Of a stretch of DNA of 64,000 nt, positions 34,330 to 47,300 are shown piece by piece. The notes under the pieces were generated by a model. That model worked only from the letters and a program-made list of their open reading frames with translations. It made no database searches and was not told where the DNA came from. Position 1 is the stretch's first letter. Each line of letters opens with the position of its first letter. Both the position numbers and the translations under genes were made by a program. Source of the stretch: Protonemura montana (Eukaryota > Arthropoda > Insecta > Plecoptera > Nemouridae); assembly GCA_947568835.1 (NCBI GenBank), contig OX387612.1:9796001-9860000 (forward strand). The letters run 5' to 3'.

Positions 34330-35625
34330 ACATTGAATTTTCAAATATAAAACTTTAAAAAAAAAAGTAATTTTGAATTATTTTGTTTGTTTTGAATTTG
34401 AAAAGTAAGCCAATTGTAAATAAAAAGGGGATTTTGGAATTAGGTTTTTGGAAGAAACTTTCGAAAAATCACATAAGTATCTCTAAGAATGTTGTACAGA
34501 TTTGAGCCTAATAATTATTAGACAGATTTATAGTTATATCGTTTTCTTTATTGTTTTGGACGATGCCACCAATATTTTGGCAATAATATGACTAGCTATC
34601 TCTCACTAGAACAACTAGGATACTGCCCTGCGCTTTTCCATACTGGTTCCGTTTCACCAAATCATTTTTGCTGGAGATTTCAATACGTTCCTCGTTTCAC
34701 CGTTGCCAATTTTATTTTTTACACAACATTAAAATCCAACATTTATTTTAATTACCTACTTGTAATTGTATAGATTTTCTCAACATATATTACACTTTCT
34801 ATATTATTTTTGTATGTATATGTATTTACACAGTAAGTAACACTTGATTATGATATTTATGTTCCTAATTCAGTGGTCAACAGATTTTATTATTTTTTAA
34901 ACTAATCCGCTGCTAAACTATTTAAAGCGAGTTTCTAAAATGTTCTTCCACAAATACAAAAGTTAAAAATTATATTTCTGTTTCTAAAAACCACTAAACC
35001 GCAGTTTTGAAAATTTCAAAATAAAAATCTACACAAAACTTAGATGCAGGGGGTGTGCGTAAAAATATGACCAGTTGATGATTTTTTTTTTTCGAAACAA
35101 AAATTTCACAAATATTTGATCACAAAATCTTTGACAGCTTTGTGCCCAAAATTGGAAAAATCTACAGCAATTTTCTGAATTCTGATTAGGAGAAGGGCTC
35201 CAAAAAATGTTTTTTTATCTAATTATAACAGTTTCATTTGGATGAAATCAAATTTGGGTTTTTTTTTTAGATGAAAGATCCCTTGTAATTTAAGACCTTT
35301 TTTCTATAGATTGTCTGGCCAAAAAGTTTGAGTTAAAATACTAGAATGAGAAGATGTTGTAGATATTGGATTAAACTTTGGAGCAATAGGGTTGTTTTTA
35401 TAAATATTTCCTTCACTTGCCAAAATTAACCCCAAAAATCCACTTTCTAACTAAGTTCATGACAACGTACATGACAAAGAAAAAGGATTTTTGAAAAAAA
35501 AACACCTGATACGTCAAAACTAAACCCTTTATCTACAAACCACTCGATAATTATCATTATTGCCTTCAAGATAGGGCCAAAATATATCTAGAAAGTTTGC
35601 TATATTTCCACACTCTTTAAGATTC
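34330..35625. other. AT-rich intergenic sequence
   Basis: No genes or repeats recognised. A block near 35400-35490 (CACTTGCCAAAATTAACCCC) is shared with 60610-60680, so an old dispersed repeat is present. Confidence 0.4.
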
Positions 35626-35627
35626 AC

Positions 35628-36156
35628 AAATAACCTGGATAGAGCATATGATCTAGCCAGCTGATCTCAAATAACCTGGATAGAGCATAGGATCCGGCCA
35701 GCTGATCTCAAATAACCTGGATAGAGCATAGGATCCGGCCAGCTGATCTCAAATAACCTGGATAGAGCATAGGATCCGGCCAGCTGATCTCAAATAACCT
35801 GGATACAGCATAGGATCCAGCCAGCTGATCTCAATTAACCTGGATAGAGCATAGGATCCAGCCAGCTGATCTCAAATAACCTGGATAGAGCATGGGATCT
35901 AGCCAGCTGATCTCAAATAACCTGGATAGAGCATAGGATCCAGCCAGCCGTTCTCAATTAACCTGGATAGAGCATATAATCCAGCCAGCTGATCTCAAAT
36001 AACCTGGATAGAGCATAGGATCCAGCCAGCTGATCTCAAATAACCTGGATAGAGCATGGGATCCAGCCAGCTGATCTCAAATAACCTGGATAGAGCATGG
36101 GATCCAGCCAGCTGATCTCAAATAACCTGGATAGAGCATGGGATCCAACCAGCTGG
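35628..36156. repeat. 41-bp tandem array, about 13 copies
   Basis: Unit CTCAAATAACCTGGATAGAG plus CATAGGATCCAGCCAGCTGAT, with occasional G/A variants. Confidence 0.96.
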
Positions 36157-36159
36157 TAG

Positions 36160-36990
36160 AAATTGAATTCAGGCAATCCTTTGTTGGCAAAGGGCTGTTT
36201 AAAGGTCTGTTCTGCAGGGATCCTTCCTCTTAACTGGTAATACAATTGATTAATTTCTTTCGGAGCCCTAATGATGAACATCGAACATTTTAAAGCGATA
36301 AGTTGTTTTCACATTCACAGATAGTATAGTACATTTAAAAGTGGACCACATTTTGAATTACCGTTCTTATTAACATTGAAATATATTTGTGGACAAATCT
36401 CTTTCGACAGGGTTTCTCTAGACATTTTCATAGCATTTTTAACATAATTAACTTTCTACTAAACTTGTTTCCTTGGCCCAAAGATAATAGAATAGCACTC
36501 TACAGAACAACAAACATTGCTTTAAAACCATTTTGATAGCCACCAGGAAACTTATAAAATTAATTAAACGTCTCCGTCTCGTTAACCACAAAATCTAATA
36601 ACATCTTGGGGAAGTTAGCTAACAATTATGCAATTACTAAATCTTACAAGCATGGAACATTTGAAACTTTTCGTTTCCCCAACGACGTTACAACAGGTAG
36701 ATTAGACACTTGCAAAGAAATTCGGATTATTAATCCCCAACGTATGCTTATTGACATCCAAAACAGGGAACACTGCATGTGACATTCGAAGTTATTACTA
36801 CCATATATTTCTACATATTGTTGCTAATACTGATGATATGTTTAGGTATATAGTTTTGTGTCGAGTAGCTTACGAGCTACCCGCTTAAAACCAAAAACAG
36901 TTTATTTTTAGTCTAAATCATCATAGGCCTCTACGTCATTTCATTTGATATGTGTACCAATTCGATTTTGGCTTCGAAGTTATATATTTT
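36160..36990. other. AT-rich intergenic sequence
   Basis: No genes or repeats recognised between the 41-bp and 43-bp arrays. Confidence 0.4.
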
Positions 36991-36995
36991 CAATG

Positions 36996-37481
36996 GCGTG
37001 TTCGACTGGGCATGTGACTCTGTCCCAGTGCAACTTTCACGTGTTCGACTGGGCATGTGACTCTGTCCCAGTGCAACTTTCACGTGTTCGACTGGGCATG
37101 TGACTCTGCCCCAGAGCAACTTTCACGTGTTCGACTGGGCATGTGACTCTGTCCCAGTGCAACTTTCACGTGTTCGACTGGGCATGTGACTCTGCCCCAG
37201 TGCAACTTTCACGTGTTCGACTGGGCATGTGACTCTGTCCCAGTGCAACTTTCACGTGTTCGACTGGGATTGTGACTCTGTCCCAGTGTAACTTTCACGT
37301 GTTCGACTGGGCATGTGACTCTGTCCCAGTGCAACTTTCACGTGTTCGACTGGGCATGTGACTCTGTCCCAGTGCAACTTTCACGTGTTCGACTGGGATT
37401 GTGACTCTGTCCCAGTCCATCTTTCACGTGTTCGACTGGGCATGTGACTCTGTCCCAGTGCAACTTTCACGTGTTCGACTG
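36996..37481 (+). repeat. 43-bp tandem array, about 11 copies (locus 2)
   Basis: Same unit and orientation as 1911-2450. Confidence 0.95.
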
Positions 37482-37482
37482 G

Positions 37483-37640
37483 CAGAGTTGCAATTGTAAA
37501 ACAAATGAATGCACTGACAGCTGGTGGTCAGGTCTTCGGGTGGGAGCGCTCTCGCTCGGAGCTGCTGCAAACCCGGTGGAGAGCATGCCGTCATCGATCA
37601 GGTTTCAAACCCACACTGGTGCAGGCCAGTCAAACACTCC
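37483..37640 (+). repeat. Dispersed repeat with tRNA-like T-arm, copy 2
   Basis: GGGAGCGCTCTCGCTCGGAG, CCGGTGGAGAGCATGCCGTC and ATCAGGTTTCAAACCCACAC match copy 1 at 2452-2665 and also directly follow a 43-bp array. Confidence 0.55.
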
Positions 37641-37949
37641 ATAAGAAATTTGCCACTTGCAATCATTCTTAACCACCCAAGAGAGTAATTCGCTCCCAAT
37701 TTGATATGTTGTGATCTTAGGCATACGTTTATAGTCAGTTGTTTCTATACTTATTTCATGTTTTCTAAGGAATAAGTTCCCTAGTTAGCTATTTTTCAAG
37801 CGATACTACTTCAAAGTCCACGTTATTTTCTATAACTAGTGGCTGGCTATGTTCTTAGGACTAAAATATCAGTCGTTCAGATCTATTGCTTACAACCGAA
37901 GCCCGGTACGTTTTCGGAAGTCTGGACCAGAATCGTTGTCAGCCGTCAA

Positions 37950-38292
37950 AACCCTTGTTTCACCCACTCATTACTATTACATTGAGATGAACTGCCCGAT
38001 GCCGGGCACGGGTTACTTGTTTTAGATTGCCATGACAACCATTGTTTCACCCACCCATTACTATTACATTGTGATGAACTGCCCGATGCCGGGCACGGGT
38101 TACTTGTTTTAGATTGCCATGACAACCCTTGTTTCACCCACCCATTACTATTACATTGTGATGAACTGCCCGATGCCGGGCACTGGTTACTTGTTTTAGA
38201 TTGCCATGACAACCCTTGTTTCACCCACACATTACTATTACATTGTGATGAGCTGCCCGATGCCGGGCACGGGTTACTTGTCAAGTTCGTTG
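37950..38292 (-). repeat. 87-bp tandem repeat, about 4 copies, next to the transporter stop codon
   Basis: Plus-strand unit CATTACTATTACATTGTGAT, GAACTGCCCGATGCCGGGCA, CGGGTTACTTGTTTTAGATT and on. On the minus strand it is open (118 codons) with a 29-residue unit containing SNPCPASGSSSQCNSN. It starts about 95 bp beyond the choline-transporter stop and could lie in the 3' UTR. Confidence 0.9.
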
Positions 38293-38385
38293 ACAAACTC
38301 AACTGACCAAGACAAACCCTAACCGAAAACGTACTCAGACCTACTTAGTCCCTATTATATTGTAGTACGCCTGTCGACCGCAGCG

Positions 38386-41300
38386 TTACAGTGACGTCTG
38401 GCCAGATTTCCCGACTTCCGGACACGGGTTACTACCCCTAGTTCCACCTCCCGATCCCTGGTCCTTCTGAGATCCTTTCTTCCTCAACTTAATGATGTCC
38501 TCGTCGGTTAAATCGTCGTCAGCTTCCAAGGCGGGGTTGATCCTGCCGTTCATTTCGTCCTTGCCCACCATTGTTGCTGCTCCGTAGCTACTGAGACCTG
38601 CAATAAGATAAGAGAGATGTAGGAATTATCAGGATGAACATAGCGATACGCTTGATAGCCTTTAAGAGCCTTGAAATGTACAACACGTTGAATACATTTT
38701 TTTTCTATTTTTTTTGCAAATTTGCATAAGTCCTGATTAAAACTCTACATTCGATGGTATGATTTCTCGAGGACCGGTGTTTCCAACACGCCAAACCGTT
38801 CGGTGGTAACCCATCTAATACCTGACACAGCGCAGTGTTGCTTAACTTCGGTGATCTCATGAGGACCGGTGTTTCCAACGTGCGCCAAACCGTTCGGTGG
38901 TAACCCATCTAATACCTGACACAGCGCAGTGTTGCTTAACTTCGGTGATCTCATGAGGACCGGAGTTTCCAACACGCCAAACCGTTCGGTGGTCACCCAT
39001 CTAATACCTGACACAGCGCAGTGTTGCTTAACTTCGGTGATCTCATGAGGACCGGTGTTTCCAACACGCCAAACGGTTCGGTGGTCACCCATCTAATACC
39101 TGACACAGCGCAGTGTTGCTTAACTTCGGTGATCTCATGAGGACCGGTGTTTCCAACACGCCAAACGGTTCGGTGGTCACCCATCTAATACCTGACTCAG
39201 CGCAGTGTTGCTTAACTTCGGTGATCTCATGAGGACCGGTGTTTCCAACACGCCAAACCGTTCGGTGGTCACCCATCCGATAACTGACCCAGCGCAGTGT
39301 TGCTTAACTTCGGTGATCTCATGAGGACCGGTGTTTCCAACACGCCAAACCGTTCGGTGGTCATCCATCCAATACCTGACTCAGCGCAGTGTTGCTTAAC
39401 TTCGGTGATCTCATGAGGACCGGAGTTTCCAACATGGCAAACCGTTCGGTGGTCACCCATCTAATACCTGACACAGCGCAGTGTTGCTTAACTTCGGTGA
39501 TCTCTCGAGGACCAGTGTTTCCAACACGCCAAACCGTTCGGTGGTCATCCATCCAATAACTGACCTAGTATATTCAATGATCTCACTAGAGCCGGTAATT
39601 TACTTACTCCTTTTCTATAGAGGTTAGAATTTTAAGAAGCCTTTTCAAACGTCCTAAAAGTAATATGGCGTCGCATGGATATGAAATGGATTTGGCATTC
39701 ACTGACCTGCTCCGGACATGACTGTCATCTCACCCTCGGCGGGCTCCCCAACCCTCTCGACGTCTTCCGGTATGTTGACAACGCAACGGAACCAGTCGTA
39801 GCCGGGAGCAAGTCGACCTGTTTCAAACACCCACCTAGAAGCAAACATAAGAAGGTTACCCAAAAAAAAATCCATGCTAAGTTTTGGATGGCTAAAGAAG
39901 TTTTAACTGTTTTCTCCACGTTGCATTACATTTTCCAGTTGCTTTTGATCACAATTTACATTTATTTTTTTTTATTTCTTGTCTGCGTTTTTATTATTCT
40001 GTTCTCGTATGGCAGGGTTGTAAATTCAAATTTATTACAGTAGCTAAAAGTAATTTTTCTAGAAAATTAGCAAATTTTGACAGACAGAAACAACCTATGT
40101 CTCATTAATTGGGTTAACAGGTGAAAGTTATGGTTCCAACCCTTATGTAAAACGGCTGTCTTTGCTAAATATTGGCTGCCAAATGACTACTTTATCTCGA
40201 CAACAGCGGAGGAAACCACTAGGTGGTGGCACCGTTGTTTCGAGGGATAAAATTAAATCCATAATTTCTCTCAGATTCCTCGCATTCAAGACTGGCTAAC
40301 CTCAACATTACCATGCATTCTATACTTTATTTAAGTGGTCATTATTAAATTAAAATATGAACCCCTTTTAAGTTTTAGAATTTTATGAGAAGAGGAGAAA
40401 CTTTTCACTAAACACACAAACTTACTTTGTCAAATACGAGATTCCCACCAAAGTGATTAAACTCATCAACATGGCCATCGTCCTGAACGGGAACAACTGC
40501 CTCGCCGCTTCCTGGTCGTATCCTGGATAGTGAATCAGTGCCGGCAGTCCCAGCATTGGTTCTCCTCCAGACATGCGTACGGCGAATGCGACGATGTAAG
40601 CCGCAAGACTACCGTACGTGTTGCAGTAGTCCTTGAAGTGGACGACCATCAGCAGTTGTGGAAACAGAATAACGTAGACCAAGTCCGAGCACATTGACCT
40701 AAAAAAAAGGAATATTTGATTAAGATAAGTCACTGTAAAGGAATACAATTATGACGTGTTCGACTGGGCATGTGACTCCGTCCCAGTACAACTTTCACGT
40801 GTTCATCTGGGCATGTGACTCTGTCCCAGTGCAACTTTCACGTGTTCGACTGGGCATGTGACTCTGTCCCAGTGCAACTTTCACGTGTTCGACTGGGCAT
40901 GTGACTCTGTCCCAGTGCAACTTTCACGTGTTCGACTGGGCATGTGGCTCTGTCCCAGTGCAACTTTCACGTGTTCAACTGGACATGTGACTCTGTCCCA
41001 GTGCAACTTTCACGTGTTTGACTGGGCATGTGACTCTGCCCCAGTGCAACTTTCACGTGTTCGACTGGGCATGTGACTCTGGCCCAGTGCAACTTTCACG
41101 TGTTCGACTGGGCATGTGACTCTGCCCCAGTGCAACTTTCACGTGTTCGACTGGGCATGTGACTCTGTCCCAGTGCAACTTTCACGTGTTCGACTGGGCA
41201 TGTGACTCTGTCCCAGTGCAACTTTCAAGTGTTCGACTGGGCATGTGACTCTGCCCCAGTGCAACTTTCACGTGTTCGACTGGGCATGTGACTCTGTCCC

Positions 41301-44300
41301 AGTGCAACTTTCACGTGTTCGACTGAGCATGTGACTCTGTCCCAGTGCAACTTTCACGTGTTTGACTGGGCATGTGACTCTACCCCAGTGCAACTTTCAC
41401 ATGTTTGACTGGGCATGTGACTCTGGCTAGGCCCAGTTATTATCAACCACGATTCCTACGATAACGCAAGTCAGATTGGGAAGTTTTCACAGGTGACTAT
41501 TTGCAATGTTGCCTTTTCCTGAGGTCTTTATTAAAGAAATTAAGAAAATAATCTCACCAGAGTCCGTAGATGGAAGGTATGGTGAGTGCCATCACAGTGG
41601 CAAGAATCCCGACGATAATGATGGACACCCTCATCACCCAGATGATCTCCATTTCAGAAGCCTAAAAGAACGTAGAATGAACGTACTGTGTGATAAATAG
41701 CGATGACGTCAGAGACATTGATTGGCAGTGGTTTGAACTGTCTTCACATCCAGCCATGTGGCACTGCTCTAATGGCGTCGGTGAATGAGTGGATGATAAT
41801 GAGGTTGATGATGAACCTAACCTAGCCTAGAAGCTAGAAGGGGAAACCCTGTGCCGGCACGTAGCCGGCGAACTCATGTCGAAGATCAAGGAGACCACAA
41901 ATGGAAAAGTGAAATCAAATTAAAATTACTATCTAAGATATCATTGTCTAAGACGAAGCCGACCTAAGGTCCTAAGATTTTTACCGTCCTGCTACACTGC
42001 AAATCCAATATTTTGCCTTGCCAGTTAAAAAGCAAATTTTTGACCAAGCAGTTTAATTGAGTTATGTAGTACCGCAAAAACTCATGTACGTCGATTTTTA
42101 TCAATTGTCCATTATTCACGCATTTTTAAAAGTCAATATTAACCTCTAAGAAACGTCAGCAGTCAGAATTGAACGATTTGTCTGCATTGTCAAATGTATC
42201 TTCGACCTATAATCTCAGAGCTTTTAGTTTTTTGCAAAGAACACTTGATAATCTGATGAAACGGGCAAGGCTAGGTAAATGAGTTGCAACACAGCTAAGG
42301 TTACCATGCGGCGGGTTGAAATGTAAACACCTGATGAGATAAACACGAATCGAACCTAGACATTTCTAACTGTCACTTGGACTAAAAAAAAGATGCACCT
42401 ATGTGTTTTAACCGCGAAATTTAAAAATCACATTCCAGTTTTATCCCATATAGAACTCACTCTTTGTCGGAAGATGAGCCGATAGACGTTCCTGGCGAAC
42501 ATGGAACTAGCCGACAACACGCTCGAGTCTGCAGAAGACATGACTGCCGCCGAGACAGCGCCAAGCCCGAAGAACGAGACGAAATCCGGTGTCAAGTACT
42601 GAAGTACCATCGGCAGAATCATGCTGGTCTCGTCAATGGTCAGAGGATACGGCCCTTTGTAGTCTGTCTCGTTCCAAGCTGTAAAGAGGAGGAACAATAG
42701 AGGTATTGTATCACAATCGGCAGGCCAAGAGTGTCTAAAAGTCAATAATATTGTGTATAACTTAGACCATAAGGTGTTCCTACAATTGACATAGCAACAA
42801 GCACAGGCCCCAATTGTACTCAACAGAAAAAGGTTGGAGGGATCAAAGTTGGTGCAGCAACTTCATTCACCTTGCTTATCAACCTCTCGACAGCATGGAT
42901 TTGTGGAGGAATCCTGTTGTTCGAGTTGTACCATCCTTAGGAAGAGACGTTAAGCCAGTGGTCTCCTTGGTGCTCTTCGACAGGAGTAGGCTACGTGCCG
43001 GCACCGAAATCCGCTTCTCCCTTCTATTCTGGGCTAAGTTCTTTATAATCATTATCACCCACTCATTCACGCCATAGACTAGATCCACACTGCTCTTTGT
43101 AAAGACAATACGTCGTCAAACGCCACAAATCCTACAAACCTTTAACCTTATATGAAAAGCAACAGTATCAGAGATTTACAATTTCCACCACCAACCTGTA
43201 GATCGCGCCACTGCGCCAATCAGAACCGGTGGCAACGCCATTATGATGCAACCAAACGCAGCAACGTAGGACAGAACCTGCGCACGCGCAGCCGTCTTGC
43301 TTGATAACACACGTTGGAAGTACACCTGCGCAGAGGAGACAGGTAGGTTGTGATACCAACGTGCGAGCTCAGTGCATATATTTAGTGAGAGAGACAGCGT
43401 TAATGATTAACTTTTGCTAAGCAAACGAGCCGGCAACACGTGGTAACGGTTGGTGGCGCTTGCGGCCGTATGTTTAACTCTGCAATACGTGGATATCAAT
43501 CATTGAGGTCAGCATTAAATATTATTGAGTTTAAACTAGTCTCAACTGTTATTTGGGAGATTCAACGAAATTAAATTTCTTAACACTCGAAATGACGATG
43601 TCTCCTCATAGAATCAAGATTCAAGATTAAGATTGTCATCGTTTTCGACCGGCCTGAATCAGGGCTGGTTTATAAATTGCTCAATGACATCATGCTCTCC
43701 ACCGGATTTAAACCAGCTCCAAGCGAGAGCGCTCCCACCCGAACACGTGATTGCGACTCAATTTGTCAATAGAGTGAACAGACCTGCCACGGTATTCCCC
43801 CAAAGATGAGCAGGAGGCCGTAGTCCAGGTAGAACCAGTACTCGGACGGGTCAACCTTCCCGATCCAGTCTACGTCTTGAGAGGCCAACGATCCCACGTG
43901 CTCGTTCATCATAGCGAACGGAATGCACATCCACTGGAAGAAAACAAATATTTTAGTCTCAAAGTCAACTTTGAATCAGTCAGGACGGATAAAGCTTGCA
44001 CAGATATTCCATCCTTATGAGGTAAAGACTACCACAGATAAAGCTTGTACAGATATTCCATCCTTATGGAGCAAAGACTACCACAGATAAAGCTTGCACA
44101 GATATTCCATCCTTATGGGGCAAAGACTACCACAGATAAAGCTTGCACAGATATTCCATCCTTATGAGGTAAAGACTACCACAGATAAAGCTTGTACAGA
44201 TATTCCATCCTTATGGAGCAAAGACTACCACAGATAAAGCTTGCACAGATATTCCATCCTTATGGGGCAAAGACTACCACAGATAAAGCTTGCACAGATA

Positions 44301-47300
44301 TTCCATCCTTATGAGGTAAAGACTACCACAGATAATGCTTGCACAGATATTCCATCCTTATGAGGCAAAGACTACCACAGATAAAGCTTGCACAGATATT
44401 CCATCCTTATGGGGCAAAGACTATCACAGATAAAGCTTGCACAGAAAGTCCCCGCACAATTGAGAGGTGACTTATGGGTAGCTTACGAGTCCAATGAAGA
44501 TGCAGAACAGCTGGATGACGTCAGTGTATGCCACGCTGTAGAGGCCCCCAAACAGAGTGTAAAACACGGCAATGCACGAGGAGAAGATCACGCTGGTGCG
44601 ATGGTCCATGTCGATGATCACGCTCAGAGTTGCACCTGTGAACAACAACCAGGGACGTGGTAACAATCATACACATGACCAGTTCTGTTCGGGAGAGAAG
44701 TTGGAAGGAAGAAAGTTTAGCAACACTGCGCTGGGTCAGGTATTGGATGGGTGACCATCATACACACGACCAGTTCTGTTCGGGAGAGAGGTTGGAGGGA
44801 TGAAAGTTGAGCAACACTGCGCTGGGTCAGGTATTGGATGGGTGACCATCATACACACGACCAGTTCTGTTCGGGAGAGAGGTGGGAGGGATGAAAGTTT
44901 AGCAACACTACGCTGGGTCAGGTATTGGATGGGTGACCATCATACACACGACCAGTTCTGTTCGGGAGAGAGGTGGGAGGGATGAAAGTTTAGCAACACT
45001 ACGCTGGGTCAGGTATTGGATGGGTGACCATCATACACACGACCAGTTCTGTTCGGGAGAGAGGTGGGAGGGATGAAAGTTTAGCAACACTACGCTGGGT
45101 CAGGTATTGGATGGGTGACCATCATACACATGACCAGTTCTGTTCGGGAGAGAGGTGGGAGGGATGAAAGTTTAGCAACACTACGCTGGGTCAGGTATTG
45201 GATGGGTGACCATCATACACATGACCAGTTCTGTTTGGGAGAGAGGTTGGAGGGATGAAAGTTTAGCAACACTACGCTGGGTCAGGTATTGGATGGGTGA
45301 CCATCATACACATGACCAGTTCTGTTTGGGAGAGAGGTTGGAGGGATGGAAGTTTAGCAACACTACGCTGGGTCAGGTATTGGATGGGTGACCATCATAC
45401 ACATGACCAGTTCTGTTTGGGAGAGAGGTTGGAGGGATGAAAGTTTAGCAACACTGCGCTGGGTCAGGTATTGGATGGGTAACAATCATACACATGACCA
45501 GTTCTGTTCGGGAGAGAGGTGGGAGGGATGAAAGTTTAGCAACACTACGCTGGGTCAGGTATTGGATGGGTGACCATCATACACATGACCAGTTCTGTTC
45601 GGGAGAGAGGTTGGAGGGATGAAAGTTAGTACAGCAACTTCAATCGTATTGCTTATCAACCTCTCGACAGCATGGATTTGTGGAGGAATCCTGTTGTTCA
45701 CGTTGAACCGTCCTTCGGAAGGGACGTTAAGCCGGTGATCCCCTTGGTGCTCTTCGACAGGACTAGGTTACTTGCCGGCACCGGGTTTCCCTCCTCCCTT
45801 CTATGCTAAGGTTGGGTTCATCAATTTCGTAATCACTCGCTCATTCACCGACGCCATTAGACCAGTGCCGCAGTACCCGTTGTCAAAACAGTGCGTCGTT
45901 AAACAAAATGAGTCGAGTAGGGTTCTCTCCAGATCATACTTATTTCTGGGACCCTTGATCAAATTTTTTCCCTCCTTCTTTTAGTAAATAATTATATTTT
46001 GAATGTGATTTTGAACGTGTATTTCTCTTTCAAAAGAAAATTAAGCTATGTTTTTCAGAAAATCACATAAATGTTAGTTACTTTTGTAAATATCGAATAC
46101 GCATCAGCAAATTTTAAATTTACACTTTTTCTTCCGAATCAGGATTGAAGAATATTTTGCCCAAATTTGACAAATTTGGGAAAACATATAGCTGCCAGCT
46201 AAGGACTCTTCTCCTTCATCACAGCCAATCTTATTATTTTTTTTCTTCAATTTTTATAATTTTTTATTAATTGTTATGTTTCCGTTCTATTTCACTGGTA
46301 AAACTGTTTCAGAATTCCACTCCAGTTCTGTTTTATTTGATATGTTAACAAGAAACGCACCAAAGCAAATCTTTGGGTTTTCCATTCAAAGATTTCATCT
46401 CAGATAAGACAACAAAATACAAGAAAAACATTCGTCTTGTGAATGAAAAGAATAATGTTTCGATTTATCAATGTCTGGAAAACTTGTTGACACGAACACC
46501 CAACTCGGAAAAATCTAATCAAGATGGCACAAAAAAGTAGCGACAGCGCAAGTCACCGTCGATCAGTTCCTTGACGATTTGCTTCTTTCATCTGTTTTCC
46601 CCAAAGTTTGAAAGTCAACAGTGGAGATAAAGAAGCAAATAAATGTGGCGAGTCCAAGCTGAAGCTACAAACCTAAAGCTCAGAGTTTACTAGGACACAA
46701 ACTAAATCTATAAACCCAGTGGCAGGACGTTTTAACATTACCACTATAGGACTCAAACTAAACCTATAAACCCAGTGGCAGGACGTTTAACAATAGCCCT
46801 AGAACTCTGACTAAACCTGCCCAGTGGTCCAGGCTTGTCCAGGTCTCGGACTGCATACAATGCTACCGTTGAGTGTAGGTTCTAGGTAGAGAAACAACGT
46901 CAATGTTATGGTCTCTGCGTGAAAGATGGCCGCCAAATGACTACCTTACCAACAAAAATACAGAGTACCGGAACATCACGTTAAGTGGAGCCACTGTCGT
47001 ATGAAATTTAATTTTGATATTTATCGTAGGTTACTCGCTTTTTAATATCGTTACGTGTTTATCAATCGTTGAGGTAAACATTGATGGAGATTTTTTGAGC
47101 ATGAAAAGTCTCAAAAGCGAGTTAACCTACGAGAAATATCGACATAAAAATTTAGACGACAGTGGCTCCACTTAACGTGACGTTCCAGTACTCTGCATTT
47201 TTGTCGGTAAGGTGGTCATTTGGCAGCTATCTTTCACGCAGAGACTATAACATTAACGTTGTTTCTCTACCTATAACCTACACTCAACGATGCTACTCAC

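Noticed and set aside
38755..39578. Functional 5S rRNA gene cluster
   Set aside because: Units are 92 bp, shorter than the about 120-nt 5S rRNA, with altered helices and no T-run terminators between units.
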